DNA from: Linum tenue
Lineage: Eukaryota > Streptophyta > Magnoliopsida > Malpighiales > Linaceae
Assembly: GCA_946122785.1 (NCBI GenBank)
Contig: CAMGYJ010000010.1
Location: 35,505,608-35,569,607 of the forward strand
DNA: 64,000 nucleotides
Reading direction: 5' to 3'
Positions 1 to 10,919 of the stretch are shown here, one piece after another. Made by a program: the position numbers and the translations under genes. The notes under the pieces are model-generated. The model was not told the origin of the DNA. It worked only from the letters and a program-made list of their open reading frames with translations, and did no database searches. Position 1 is the first letter of the stretch; each line of letters starts with the position of its first letter.

Positions 1-410
1 AGTTCAAAAAAGTCATAATTTTACATAAATCTAGGTGTTAGGGAGTGACTAAACGTCTTCTCTACTCTATAAAGTCTAGACTAGGGATGGCAAAAATATA
101 TGTAATCGTGGATATCCGGTTAAATCCAACCTAATCGGGTAAGGTAAAATCCGAACTCGAAAAACTTTTAGTGGGTAAAGGTAAAATTCAAACCCGAATA
201 TTGCGGGTAATGGATGGTCATGGTTTTCTCACTATCCAACCCGATCTCGTCCGATTATACACATGCATATTTATTTTGTCTAGAAATAAATATAATATTT
301 TTATGAAATTGTGTTGTTTTAATTAATTTCTTCATTCTAGTGAATTATTGTCGTACTTTTCTTCTTACGTAACGTGGGAATACTTGCCAATATTAACATA
401 TTGGCTGGAG

Positions 411-699
411 TTTTTTTTATAATAGTGAGAATTGCATTAGAGAAAAGGAAAAAGTGCAACATACAACAAACCAAGTACGGAACGCGCTCCAGAAAAAGAA
501 ACGGAACAACGAATACGACAAAGGGCTAAGCCCACCATAAAGCTCCTGCCCAGAAAAAGAGACAAAGGAAAAACAAGCAGCTCAAAGAGTCCGGGGGCTG
601 CTCCTCAACGCTGCAAACTAACAACATCAAACAAGGAGAAAACAAACAACAACAAAGGAGAACACAACAGATAGGACTCAACTCATTCAAAACAATTCT
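411..699 (-). other. LINE 3' UTR
   Basis: About 290 bp between the last recognisable coding residues and the poly(A) tract. It has no open frame of note and is A-rich in the plus orientation. Confidence 0.5.
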
Positions 700-957
700 T
701 TATTCAATCTGCACCTTGAGACTTATCCACCTTAGCCTGAATAACCACCCACTCAATGATCGCCTTGGCGATTTGTCGGGAAATGATGTTGGGAAGCAAG
801 CTTTTGTCCTGGAAAGTACGCCGGTATCTCTCAAGCCAAAGATGCAAGCAAGTGGCGTGGAGCAAACATAAGCAAAACCATCCTTCAATGGTGTTGGGGA
901 TGGAATCTGGCCAGTTGCAGAGCGCCAGCAAAATGCCGTCTTGTGGTTGAAAAGCAT
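700..957 (-). pseudogene. LINE ORF2 C-terminal remnant
   Basis: Minus-strand frames at 704-931 and 700-957 carry residues that follow the zinc-binding domain in plant LINE ORF2 (a Trp-rich stretch with WLERYRRTF). They lie in a different frame from the upstream piece at 1002-1943, so a frameshift separates them. This is the end of the dead ORF2. Confidence 0.5.
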
Positions 958-1001
958 TTATACATCTATTATTGATGAAGTTCCAAACTTTCTTGGCGTA
1001 A

Positions 1002-1943
1002 TCAAACTCGGTGAAAGAGATGATCAGCAGATTCCTCCGCTTTGCAGCATAGCGCGCAACGATTAGCCATTTGCTTCCCTCTCCTTTTCATTAGATCAAT
1101 TGTCGGGATTCTTTTGTGGAAGACAATCCACATGAAAAAACAAATTTTGGTTGGGATGATACTCTTCCAAATGCGGGAGCAAGGGAAATCAGGTACTCCC
1201 GGGAAAGAATCTGGAGTGATGCATCTGTACATGGAGGAAACAGAAAAAGTCGAGTCTGGGTTGGGAGCCCAGACAGGTCTGCACGGACTAGCAACAACAT
1301 TATAAAAATCACAGCAGCTAATAAAATGTAATAGATTTTGCCTCTCTCTCTCAGCCCCACCCCTCAAATTGTATTTAAAATCGATTTCCCACTGTAAAGA
1401 CTCACCTGAATGAGAGTATATGTCAGCGATTTGGGCTTCAGGGACAGTAGCAGCAGCGGCAACACGGGGGAAATCGTCAGCAAAGATACGCCCAGGTGAC
1501 CAGCAGTCGAACCAGAAGGAAACATTGGTATCGCTTCTCGGATCTAAGTAAACATAGTTCCAGAAAGATTTATACTCTCTTGAAATGCTGGCCCAAGGAG
1601 AGCTACCGTATCCATTCTCTGTTATATACTTCCAAAGCCATTTAGATAGAAGGGCTTTGTTGAAATTCTCCAAGTCGAAAAGACCCAACCCCTCATTGGA
1701 TTTAGAGGCTTTGCAAATATCCCATTTAATCAAATGAGACTTCAGAACATCTCCGGCACCAGACCACAGGAACTTCCTCATGATGCCTTCCATCTTGTTA
1801 ATAGTTGTTTTTGGTGCTTTAAAAATGGAGAAGTAGTGAACGGATAGGCTGGACAAGACTACTTTATTAAGGGTAAGCCTGCTTCCCATCGAAAGATATT
1901 TCGCCTTCCACCCCTCGAGTCTTTTGCGATATCTTTCAACCAC
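1002..1943 (-). pseudogene. LINE ORF2: RT thumb and zf-RVT domain
   Basis: A 313-residue open segment. The N-terminal third (WKAKYLSMGSRLTLNKVVLS) matches the region following the RT palm in plant L1 elements. The C-terminal end has the reverse-transcriptase zinc-binding (zf-RVT) pattern: Trp, PTKICFFMW, then CALCCKAEESADHLF with its Cys/His residues. It is in the same frame as the 1950-2903 segment, from which a stop separates it. The next piece (700-957) is frameshifted. In a live element this region helps bind template RNA during target-primed reverse transcription. Confidence 0.8.
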
Positions 1944-1949
1944 TGGAGA

Positions 1950-2903
1950 CTAGAAGGTTGTGCTGGCAAGGGGAGATCCAAAATAAATCGACGGCTCGTT
2001 AGTCCACTTACATCCGAATAGATCAGCATAATATCTAGGCTTGGACACGTCGCCAACAGTGATCATAAGTGATTTTTCGAGATTGATCTTAAGACTTGTA
2101 ATGGTCTGGAAGCAAACCAGCGTGCCCAAAAGATTAAGTACTTGATCATGAGAAGCATCACAGAAGAGAAGAGTGTCATCGGCGAACAAAATATGCGTGA
2201 CTTCGCCGCTGCCATTGTCTTCATTCATATGAAACCATTTGATCATCCCTTCGGAGTTCAGTATATTAATCATGAAGGAGAGGATGTCCATGATAAGGGT
2301 AAACAAGCCCGACGACAGGGGGTCGCCTTGTCTGTGACCCTTTTCTGCAGGGAAGAAGCCTTTCGCCGCTCCATTAATCAGAACTGAAAGCATAGGGGAA
2401 CACATGGTAACCTTAATCCAATTTAACCATTGAGAAGGGAATCCCAGCTTCAACATAACCTTAAATAAGCAGTTCCAGTTGACGTTGTCGAACGCCTTTT
2501 CGATGTCCAGCTTAAAGATGGGACCCAGTCTTCTGCTTCTTCTTCTGCTATTGATGAGCTCATTGGCAATAAGCCCCGCATAGGAAATTTGCCTTCCAAT
2601 GATCGAAGCTTGCTGCTGTTCGGAGACAAGCTGCGGAAGGAGAGGAGCAAGTCTTCTAGATAGAACTATACTGACAAGTTTATTAAAACTGCTCAGAAGA
2701 GAAATAGGTCTTAGGTCTTTAATGCTTTCAACAGTGTCTTTCTTTGGCACAAGACAAATAAAAGAGCGGGGAAGGGATTTAGGAAGAAGACCCGAGCCAT
2801 TAAAACTCCCTAAATGCAAGTAAGATGTCACTTTTAATCCATTCCCAGCACTTATTGTAGAATTTAAGAGCGAATCCATCAAGCCCTGGTGACTTGCTCC
2901 CAT
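1950..2903 (-). pseudogene. LINE ORF2: reverse transcriptase core
   Basis: A 317-residue open segment with the RT signature motifs in order: DLRPISLLSSFNKLVS, the catalytic Asp segment LDIEKAFDNVNW, GHRQGDPLSSGLF and the FADD box in ILFADDTLLFC. Both metal-binding Asp residues of FADD and the Asp of LDIEKAFD are present, so the catalytic triad is preserved although the gene is dead. It overlaps the 2800-3930 segment in another frame, showing a frameshift near 2850. Its 3' end is a stop at 1950-1952. Confidence 0.9.
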
Positions 2904-3930
2904 AAGTATCAGTTAATGCGTCCCCAATCTCTTTCTCAGTAAACGGAATGGAAAGGGAGGATCGGGAAACATCATTCAATTGAGGACCAACATATCTTCC
3001 AGGGAAAGGACGCCACCCAAAATCTTCCTTGTAGAAGTTAAGATAGTAATTCACAATCCCTTGAGATAGATCGATGTTGCCTTCGTATATACGGCCATCA
3101 ATACGGATTATGTTGATGAGATTTATCTTCCTCTTGTAGTTGGCGACCTTATGAAAATACCCGGAGTTTTTGTCACCAAGCTTGAGCCAAAGTTCTCTCG
3201 ACTTTTGCCTCCAGCTTATCTCCTGCATATCAATTGCTTTGACTAGATCAAGTTCCATCATGATTCTGCTAATCTTTTCTTCTTCAGTAAGAGTTCTGGT
3301 TTCGCCAAGTGTGTCAAGCTCCTTGATCGATTTCAGTAGCTCATCAACCCTGTCATGAATATTCCCGAAAACATGTTTGTTCCAATACTTAATGAATTGT
3401 TTGAGAGATTGCAATCTCTTTGACCAACGAAAGATATATCCAGATCCTTGCAACGGAGAAAGAAGCCAGATGGGCAAACTATTATAAAACCGCTCGTCTT
3501 CAAGACACATATTTTCGAACTTCCAGGGCCTTTTGATTGACCCATTGTCACCCCATTTGAGGTTAAGAGGATTATGATCATAATCAATTCTCTCCAAAGC
3601 ATAAAGAACACAATCTGGGAACATTGAGTCGAAACCACCAGTGATAAAAGCTCGGTCAATTCGGGATTGGGAATTACCTCCAACTCCATGACTCCACATA
3701 AAATGACTTCCAGTAAGAGGGAGTTTAATAAGAGCATTAAAGTCGACGAAGTCGTTGAAGGCAGTCATAAGGTTTGTGTTTCGTCTAACTCCCATGTAGT
3801 CATCATGACTTCTGACCAAATTGAAGTCCCCGGCAATGCAGACTGATTCTCGGTGTTGATGATAGAAATCGTTCAGCTCCTGTAGAAATAACAGTTTCTC
3901 ATTGCACTCTTGAGGACCATAAACCGTCAC
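2800..3930 (-). pseudogene. LINE ORF2: endonuclease C-terminal half and RT N-terminus
   Basis: A 376-residue segment. Residues about 35-120 contain the APE-type endonuclease motifs GDFN, SRIDR and DHNPL (usual SDH; here the Ser is Tyr). The rest is the linker between EN and RT, ending in PGLDGFALKFY, which precedes the RT fingers. Its first residues (VYGPQ) continue the endonuclease fold begun in the 3944-4252 segment, but in another frame, so a frameshift lies near 3935. Confidence 0.85.
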
Positions 3931-3943
3931 AAGATGCCATATG

Positions 3944-4252
3944 TTAGAGTTTCAGATCAAGGAATTCAACGCTGATGAAATAGTTGCCTTCACTGGTCGA
4001 GATTTTCCTGTGAAGAGATTTATCCCAAATCACCACAATGCCCCCAGAGCTTCGGATGGCATCCTTAGCAACCCATTCGATATCCCTTCTTCCTCCAATA
4101 CTCTTAGCAAGATCATCAGTACATTCAGCCCATTTAGTTTCAACTAGACCGATAATGGAAGCGTGTTGTCGGTCAATGTAACTTCTAATGCGATTCCTCT
4201 TGGCAGGATCCCCTAATCCTCTGACATTCCAAATGCAAATAGATGTACCCAT
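3944..4252 (-). pseudogene. LINE ORF2: endonuclease N-terminal part
   Basis: Begins with MGTSICIWNVRGLGDPAKR, the conserved start of plant LINE ORF2, which is why I start it at the internal Met at 4252 and not the upstream one at 4294. The catalytic Glu lies in IIGLVETKW. The frame ends at a stop (LDLKL then stop) and the fold continues in another frame at 3930. In a live element this enzyme nicks target DNA at T/A-rich sites. Confidence 0.85.
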
Positions 4253-4254
4253 AA

Positions 4255-4830
4255 TTAATGGCTTGAGGCGGAACCTCCTCCCTGGTTTCTGCACCTCCTC
4301 GGTTCCGCCAGAGAAGGAGCGATTGGCTCCAGTCTTCGTGCTTCTCTCTCATATCTAGACCGAGGGGTTCTGATCTTTCTTTGGTGAGTTGCCCTTGCCG
4401 CTTGGGAAATGATTGAATCGACACTAGAGTCGTTGTTCTCAACTTCCAACTCGAGCATACGTCCAATAGCAATGCTTGTAGTGACGAGGGTATCAGCATC
4501 AAAAGGGTAACCGTTCGTATCCCAAGATCTGTCGGGCTCGGCCGAGAAGCAAAACGTTGATGGGAACTCAAAAGTTTCTGACTGATTGGGGGTAGGATAC
4601 ACACAGTTGAACAACGAGCCGGAGTAAAAATCTCCCCGGATTCCCGATGATGAGCAGTCAGTGGCTGCTAGTGATGAGGTTTGAACATAAAGGTTTTCTG
4701 GGGTTTCAGGGATGAGAAAATCAGCATCATATGAGAGGGAGTAGAAACTAGTAGGAGAGGATGAATATGTGATGCAATGTTCGTCAGGGGAAGTGGGAAG
4801 GAGGAGAGGATCATAATCAAGAGAAAATAT
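4255..4830 (-). pseudogene. LINE ORF1 C-terminal tail (truncated)
   Basis: A minus-strand frame upstream of the endonuclease and overlapping its 5' end. It is Ser/Thr/Pro-rich, with no zinc knuckle or RRM visible, so only the C-terminal tail of ORF1 (nucleocapsid-like) survives if this is ORF1. The frame stays open upstream into the hAT repeats (to 4878), which is fortuitous. Identity is inferred mainly from position. Confidence 0.4.
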
Positions 4831-5090
4831 TACCCATGGATAATCGTGGATACCCGAAACCCGTACGGGTATGGGCACAGTTTGGATTTTCTACTCGTTT
4901 CTTATGTGGGAATGGGTATGGCTAAAACTCGAACTACTTTGGGTAGGGTAACAGATATGAACTATCCGTCCCCGACCCGACCCATTGCCATCCCTACTTT
5001 AGAAGAAGAAAAAAAAATAGATGGCGCTTAGGCAAAACTAGGCACGATTAGGCGGTGTGAGGTGTGATTAATCCAAGTGAGACGTGTTTA

Positions 5091-5529
5091 CAGCCTGTTT
5101 GGAAAGGCTAAATTTTGAGGAAATGGAATTCCAATTCTCAAACTTTTCATGATTCTCATGTTTGGAAGTGAAAAATAAAAAGGAAATGGAATTCCAAAAG
5201 GTAAAAAGTTGGAAATTCTAAATCCTACCAAAAGTGGTCGGAATTGGTGGAGGGAGTGATTGAATTAGTGGACCCACTTTAATTTTGACTCACCTTTACA
5301 AGAAAGCCCTTACTACTTTTGGATTTGAAATCATTAATACCAAGGATATTATTGTAAAAGCACTTGTAAGAAATCATTTCCATTTTTTCCAAACATAAAA
5401 AGATGAAATCATTTCCCAAACTTTTGGATTTGTTCCAAACATAAACTCTTGAAATGAATTCCCACTTGAATTCAGATTCTCAAAAGAAATGGAGTTCATT
5501 TTCCAACAGAATTATATCCAAACTAGCTG
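5091..5529. mobile_element. Tourist-like (PIF/Harbinger) MITE
   Basis: Inverted termini cagcctgtttgga (5091-5103) and tccaaactagctg (5517-5529) pair at 11 of 13 positions. They are flanked by the trinucleotide tta on both sides (5088-5090 and 5530-5532), the target preference of PIF/Harbinger elements. The 439-bp interior is AT-rich, has GGAATTCC-type internal palindromes and no coding capacity. Confidence 0.65.
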
Positions 5530-5639
5530 TTAAGTACACTGACAAAACCAAAGATTAAAAAATAGTAGTTAATCTTTCCAAAAGACACAATCTCCACCTG
5601 CCCTATATTCTACGTGTCTTTCACTCCTTTTGTTAGAAA

Positions 5640-6440
5640 CCTTGATCTAGGTGTGCACGTCAAGGGTTCACTAAACCAGAGATCGATAGATAATCACGGG
5701 CTGAATGGGATTTACGAGGAGTGTGAGAATTGGGGCCTGGGGAAGGGTGATTTGGTGAGGAGAAGAAAAAGGTCGGCTTCCCTAGGGTAGGGAGTCGAAG
5801 GCAGCAAGGGAGGAAAGAGTGAGAGAGCTGCCGAGTAGAAAGAGAGAGATATTAGGTTAAGGGAATGCTTGTTCTATAATTACTTACCCTATTAATCCCA
5901 CGATTACAGAATATATAGCCCGATAAATTCCCAATAACTGTTGTGAAAATTGTTCACGTATACAAAATCTTACAAAACAAACAACATGTAAGATCACGAA
6001 AAATCATACAAAGACACATATGCAAGCGTCCTAGCCGACAGAATTCACTGTCTCTCCTTAAAGAATCTTATTCCCTTCTAGTACCAAGGTTATGGAATGA
6101 TCCCTCATAGGATAGAAAGGACGTACCTTTTCCAGCGTAGCGGTACCTCAAACCCGGGAATCCATCAAACGCAGCGAACTGGCGAGAACCACCCTTGACT
6201 CGATTTTCTCTTTGAAAAACAATGCAGATAAATCACTTTAGATTTTGGAGAGTTTTGGTAGGGGAAAAACATATGTTTCTTGTAGTAAAAACTAGAGGGG
6301 GTATGATGCTATTTATCGAAAATGAAGGGGTGCGTACGAAGGGAGGCGACTCTTCATATAGGTGGTTACACCCCCAACCAACACATTGGTTCATTTTAAA
6401 ATAATGAACCGGTTTGGTTATTCCAACCTCCATATCGGTT
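5640..6440 (-). repeat. LTR-like repeat, copy 1
   Basis: Non-coding. The stretch 5900-6440, reverse-complemented, is clearly similar to 49400-50000. Shared landmarks are a TATA-like tataaata/gataaata box, a cttcattttc block, ggtaccg, and a gaattct...gtatac...gaacaat run. The pair lies in opposite orientations 43 kb apart. It is probably an LTR or solo LTR; the family was not identified and the outer limits (5640 side) are uncertain. Confidence 0.5.
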
Positions 6441-8134
6441 TGGCTCGATTTGGTTCAACTCGGTTTGGTTTGATCTGTTTGGTTACACAAGCTAATTTAA
6501 CCTATTTACCACATATTACATTAAATCGATAGAATTCGAGGCGTGCCTTCCCTTATCTTACCAACATGGTACTTCAAGAGATTCTTTTGGATCTTTCCCC
6601 TTTCATTTCCATTCACACCATTAAAAAACTCCAACAATCCTCCACATGAATGGAGAATGTTGTACTTAAAAAACTATGCAAAAAACTCGTGTGATTCTCG
6701 ACTAAGAATTAATTGCATCGGGATAGGTAGGTTTCCCTTTGAACCTTCCTTAGTGAACATATATCGAGTATACTCACCAATCGGTAGATGTGATATCTTT
6801 GAACCGTCGGTTCTCCTTGTATACTAAGACAACATATGTCACACAACTAACTCTTATCTGTTCACTTGTTCTCATTGTTGTGTTCGTTTTAGCCATGGAC
6901 ACCACTTGGTCTCATGAGTGCTTAGAGAACTAGCCTTCTTTTATTCTCCTTAAAGCGGCTCCACTTCACACTCACATAGGTGATTTTTAAACGTGTATTC
7001 CGAAAATACACTATTTGATTACATCCCGTGTCAAACTTAGAAACCATTAAAAACCTTCCATATTTAGATTTACCGTTATAGTTGGACATTGTTTCATCAT
7101 GAGAATGGAATTTGAATAATTTGACAATGTCGGACCATAATTCACAACTTTGTTTGCTCCTTGAACTTAGAGGTTGGGTCTGCCAATCCTACTTAGCTAG
7201 AGTTACCGCCATGATGATTTTCCTAGGCCACGAATCCATTCCCTTCGATGCTTTAATTAATTTCTAGGTTGGCCCCACGTTTGTTATCATTTGACCTAAA
7301 ATGATCAACTCCGATAACTTTGCTAGAAATTAATCAATCAATAATGTTATGTTTCTATGATCGATGAAAAGATTTTCACATAACACTTCTAGTCCTTGCA
7401 ATAACAACTTTGTGCACAAGTGCGTTTATTAACGCCAGTCTTAGCGGGCCAAACTATTGAACTTCACCGGTCTTAGAGTGGGTATATATACAGTTCAACT
7501 TGGATGTTTTCCAAGGTACTGCTCCCCATCAACCATAAATTCATATCCATTATTAGATTTTCTTTTGGTTCATCCGGTGAGTTCCCTTTGGGTACAATAC
7601 ACCAAAGACTCGTCTCTTTCGATTCACTACACATCATGTGTGCTTGACTTGATTTTATTACCTTGCGATAATCTTTAACACATGATCAGGTGTTGAAGCC
7701 TCTCCACTTCATTAACCTTAGATTATTTGAACTTCACAAGTATCTCTTTCAATGTAGTGATATTTCTGACATAACTTAGGGTTTTCATAAAACTCTTAAG
7801 TATTCAAATCACTTCACTTTGGAATCACCCAAGTAACATTCTACATCACTTTTCCCCAATTTATCCCTCACATTTCAACTATTTCACCATAGTTGTTGAA
7901 ACCAACGTTTCCAGTTTGGGGAATGTTGTTCATATACTTTCAAGTATGACTTGGTTTACCTTTCCACATTTTCATTATGGATAGGTTTATGTCTCATTGT
8001 AGGGTTTTGAGATAGTCTCCGGAACAACAACTTTTCTCCCCCCACAATTCCACCATTTGCCAAACATCATGGAATAATTTCTATTTCTTTTCCATGGTTT
8101 TACTTATTGAACTTGACAACCACTATCTTCATTT

Positions 8135-8618
8135 AATTGTTTACCAATGGTATGATCTAATTCGATTAACATACCACAAACAATTCAGATTTTATTAGAA
8201 ATATCATCTAGTTACTTACTAATGGTATTGATCAGGCAACTTGAGATGTCATAAGTAATTAAGATGCATTCCTGTAATGGAAACCCCATTTAATTACTTA
8301 CCAATGACATTACATCTATGTAACATGATATACCACAAGTAATTCAAACAAATTTCTAATTCAATTGTCTAATTACTTTCTAATGGTATAAACTTCATAA
8401 ATATATCATTAGTAATCCATATATATTTTTTTTTTTTGGTAATGAGTAATCCATATTTTAAGTTCAATAAGATCATCTTAATTAAGCTCTCATTCCAAAT
8501 TGTATTTAAATGATATATATCTATATATACCATTAACAATTCTGGCAAATAGCTCCACGTAGATAATCATAGTCAAATTGTTTTCCAATGATATAGTGTA
8601 CTTACACCATAAACAATT
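8135..8618. repeat. Six related hairpin units, ~78 bp apart
   Basis: Each unit has a left arm (aattgttt or ttactta/aattactt), then usually an aatggtat-like block, then a complementary right arm. Arms are at 8135/8178, 8212/8252, 8292/8337, 8372/8411, 8499/8536 and 8576/8611. When the left arm is aattgttt the right is aaacaatt; when it is aattactt the right is aagtaatt. Unit spacing is 77, 80, 80, 127 and 77 bp; the long interval contains the small insertion at 8423-8444. Confidence 0.65.
8411..8456 (-). mobile_element. Minute retro-insertion with 12-bp TSD
   Basis: Twenty-two bases (8423-8444), essentially a poly(T) run followed by ggtaatg, are flanked by perfect direct repeats agtaatccatat (8411-8422 and 8445-8456). 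On the minus strand this reads cattacc followed by poly(A). That is what an extremely 5'-truncated LINE or LINE-mobilised insertion leaves. Confidence 0.6.
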
Positions 8619-9699
8619 CTGACATTATGGTTATCTTGATGAACACCATTATTTGGCAAGCTTATTCAATCCCTATAAGGATTAATCATAGCTTCATTTT
8701 CCTTGCCCTCATGGCATAGGAAGCATCAAGTCCTAAATCACATACATAATAAACAAATTAGCATATCTTCACAAGCATTTTAGGAATTAGAATTCCTTAT
8801 CGCTTATGGCTCCTTCATAATGCAATCCTATATATGTGCATTAACCAAATTTCATCTCCAACATAGTGGAAGTATCCTTTTTCGAACTATGTTCATCTTA
8901 TTTTGAACATAGCCTTTGCATTCAATTTGTAGTCATTTCGGCTTAGATAGACTTGACTCACAAGTCTCCACTAGCCTCGCGCCATAGGTTTTACACACCT
9001 ATGATTGTTCATATTTTCACACTAGATAGTTTACTACTATCCAAACCACCTTTACTTATAGTGCATGTAGGTCTATCATAAGGTCCTCCATCCTCTCATG
9101 CATCACTATGAATGAAAAAGTGTCCAAATTAGCATTCATCCATGCCACATAAATGAATTGAACGAATGCGACGAACGCATTTAAACTTGGTGGTTGATCT
9201 TGGAATCAAACAAGCTCGTAAGCGCTTTATCCAAACAATTTTCCACTTACGAATATGAACCTTGTATTTATCATTATGTAAATACATAATTTAAATAAGT
9301 ACATCGTCATGTATCAAACTCCATATCTCGGGAACACATCCCAATATAATGTTTCAATTTACTCCAAACAATTTGGTCACATGAACCAAAGTGTTGCAAC
9401 TTTCAAGTGCTCAGAATTGAAACTCACAAATTATAAAAATTTTGTTTCCAAGAATTCTAACATAAATTCTTTTGCAATCAAACAAATTGAATATTCGATT
9501 TATAATCAAATATGAGTTCGTTCTATCCCAAATACTATCAAAGTATTTGATATCACAACCAAACTAAGTTGGTTAAAAATCACAAACTAATTCTTAATAT
9601 ATCATTGTTGGTCTTTGCAAAACCATTTTCCACAAGATTTAATTCCACGATCACCAAATTTGGCGATGAACACATGACAAAACACTCGTTAGGAAGCAA

Positions 9700-10069
9700 T
9701 TCAATGGATGGGGTCGGGGCCGGGTAATCGGAGTAGGGGTAGGGAGTCGGCGCTCCCTTTCTTCTTCTTTTTTCTTCTCCGCCTCGCGTTAGGAACTCAG
9801 ATTGGCGGCTGGGATTTTTCGCTGCTGTTGGGACAAAAAAAATGGGGTGGGGGAATAATGGCTGGGCGGATTTATTGCTGGGCGGGTTGGGGAATAATTG
9901 AGGGCCGCTCGGTCCTCTACGTCTATATAATTTTTTTTAATTATAGTAATAATAATAATAGTTATTATTATTATTCCTAATTCGCGGTTGTAATATTTAG
10001 TACTTAATCGTCAATCCAACCGATCACGTATTAAGGCCGAACCTAAATCTAAAATACCGGGGTGTTACA
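9700..10069 (-). repeat. Chromovirus (Tekay-like) LTR end, minus
   Basis: The block ends at ggggtgttaca (10069), the reverse complement of an LTR start TGTAACACCCC. It is followed by the purine-rich tract and GAAATTT...GACGAAATTT motif (10070-10110) that closes chromoviral pol genes. A TATA-like tctatataat lies at 9922. The left limit is not defined. Confidence 0.6.
9946..9975. repeat. AAT/ATT hairpin
   Basis: A run of AAT triplets followed by ATT triplets forms a stem of about 12 bp with a 3-nt loop inside the LTR-like block. It is a simple-sequence palindrome. Confidence 0.7.
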
Positions 10070-10160
10070 TTTCCCCCACCCTTATAAAAAATTTCGTCCC
10101 CGAAATTTGCTCGGAACTCATCCTTCTATCAAAACCCTTCTTATACTTCCTTCCCACGAT
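10070..10160 (-). other. Chromovirus internal remnant
   Basis: Contains the purine-tract motif and the terminal pol motif (reads CGAAATTT/GACGAAATTT on minus), followed by degenerate sequence up to the hAT insertion. It continues on the other side of that element at 11465. Confidence 0.45.
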
Positions 10161-10423
10161 TAGGGGTGGTAACCGGTTTTCCGGTTAACGGTATAACCGG
10201 TAACCGAACCGGTAACCGGCGGTTACCAGTTATACCGTTAACCGTCGGTATCGGTATACGGTGGTAAAAAATCAGAACTCGGTATACCGAAGTGGAGCCG
10301 GTAATTAACCGACGGTAACCCGGTATACCGAATTACCGTCCTTCACACTTAAAATACAAGAAATATACAACTTTCCCCACTGACCCACTGACCCTTCACC
10401 TGCCAACGAATCTTCCTTCTTCC

Positions 10424-10646
10424 TCCTCAAATCTCTTCTTCCCCAAACTGAGTCCCAATCCATGCCAATCTTTATTTTCCCCTCAACTCTCTTCTTCCCC
10501 AAACTGAGTCCTCTTCCAAAGCCGTTGCTTCTTCCTCCTCAACTCTCTTCTTCCCCAAACTGAGTCCCAATCCATGCCAATCTTTATTTCCCCCCTCAAC
10601 TCTCTTCTTCCCCAAACTGAGTCCTCTTCTTCCAAATCCGTTGCCT
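10424..10646 (+). repeat. Tandem ~112-bp duplication inside the hAT element
   Basis: Two ~112-bp units, each with two copies of a block containing cttccccaaactgagtcc, at about 10432, 10490, 10543 and 10600. CT-rich, resembling a 5' UTR or promoter-proximal stretch. Confidence 0.7.
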
Positions 10647-10919
10647 GCCTCTCCAAATCCACACCCAATAAACCCAATATCAGTCAGCCTTCTCAATTTG
10701 TCCGCCAGTTCTCTGTCGACGGCGACCAAAAAGGACAGCGAAGAAGCCCAAGACGAGGAGCAGATGCAAGAGCTCCGCCTCAAAGCCCCGCAACAACCGC
10801 AGCCGCTGGACAACTCCTATTTGCAAGATGAAGAGCTGTTGCAATCGCTATGCTCTGCTTCAAATCAGGTCCTCAGAGGTCTGCCGTCATTGACCTCCAT
10901 CGCAAATCGACGGATCTAA
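10641..10919 (+). other. Possible captured exon
   Basis: A 92-residue open frame, Gln/Leu/Glu-rich (DEEQMQELRLKAPQQPQPLD), of higher GC than the element's ends. It reads like a fragment of a host gene picked up by the element. I do not recognise the family. It lacks flanking splice evidence and may be fortuitous. Confidence 0.25.

Larger units (their letters stand above)
411..4830 (-). mobile_element. L1-type LINE, 5'-truncated and decayed
   Basis: Minus-strand non-LTR retrotransposon with the plant L1 order: tail of ORF1, APE-type endonuclease, reverse transcriptase, zf-RVT domain and 3' UTR. A poly(T) run at 411-418 is the likely poly(A) tail read in reverse. The coding region is broken by at least three frameshifts and by stops near 3940, 1950 and 1000. 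The 5' limit (about 4830) is placed where the hAT subterminal repeats resume. No convincing target site duplication was found. Confidence 0.85.
82..4996. mobile_element. hAT-like MITE, split by a LINE
   Basis: Terminal inverted repeats are tagggatggcaa at 82-93 and ttgccatcccta at 4985-4996. Inside both ends lie degenerate GGGTA/GGGTCGGG-type subterminal repeats (about 100-250 and 4830-4985). This end structure is typical of non-autonomous hAT elements of plants. The flanking octamers (74-81 gtctagac; 4997-5004 ctttagaa) match at only 5 of 8 positions, so the target duplication is weak. The middle is occupied by the LINE at about 411-4830. Confidence 0.6.
6540..9700. other. Non-coding AT-rich repeat DNA
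   Basis: No frame above 95 residues and no recognisable protein. The stretch is AT-rich with many short inverted repeats, for example an 11-bp pair ttaatttctag/ctagaaattaa at about 7256 and 7324, and a 9-bp pair ctatgttca/tgaacatag near 8888. Isolated 7-bp pairs are expected by chance here. The ordered array at 8135-8618 is listed separately. Probably old transposon-derived sequence. Confidence 0.5.

Noticed and set aside
6540..9700. Claim that the whole stretch is a hairpin-rich functional region
   Set aside because: At roughly 64% A+T, a dozen 7-bp inverted repeats with short loops are expected by chance in 3 kb (rough estimate); only the ordered array at 8135-8618 and a few longer stems stand out.
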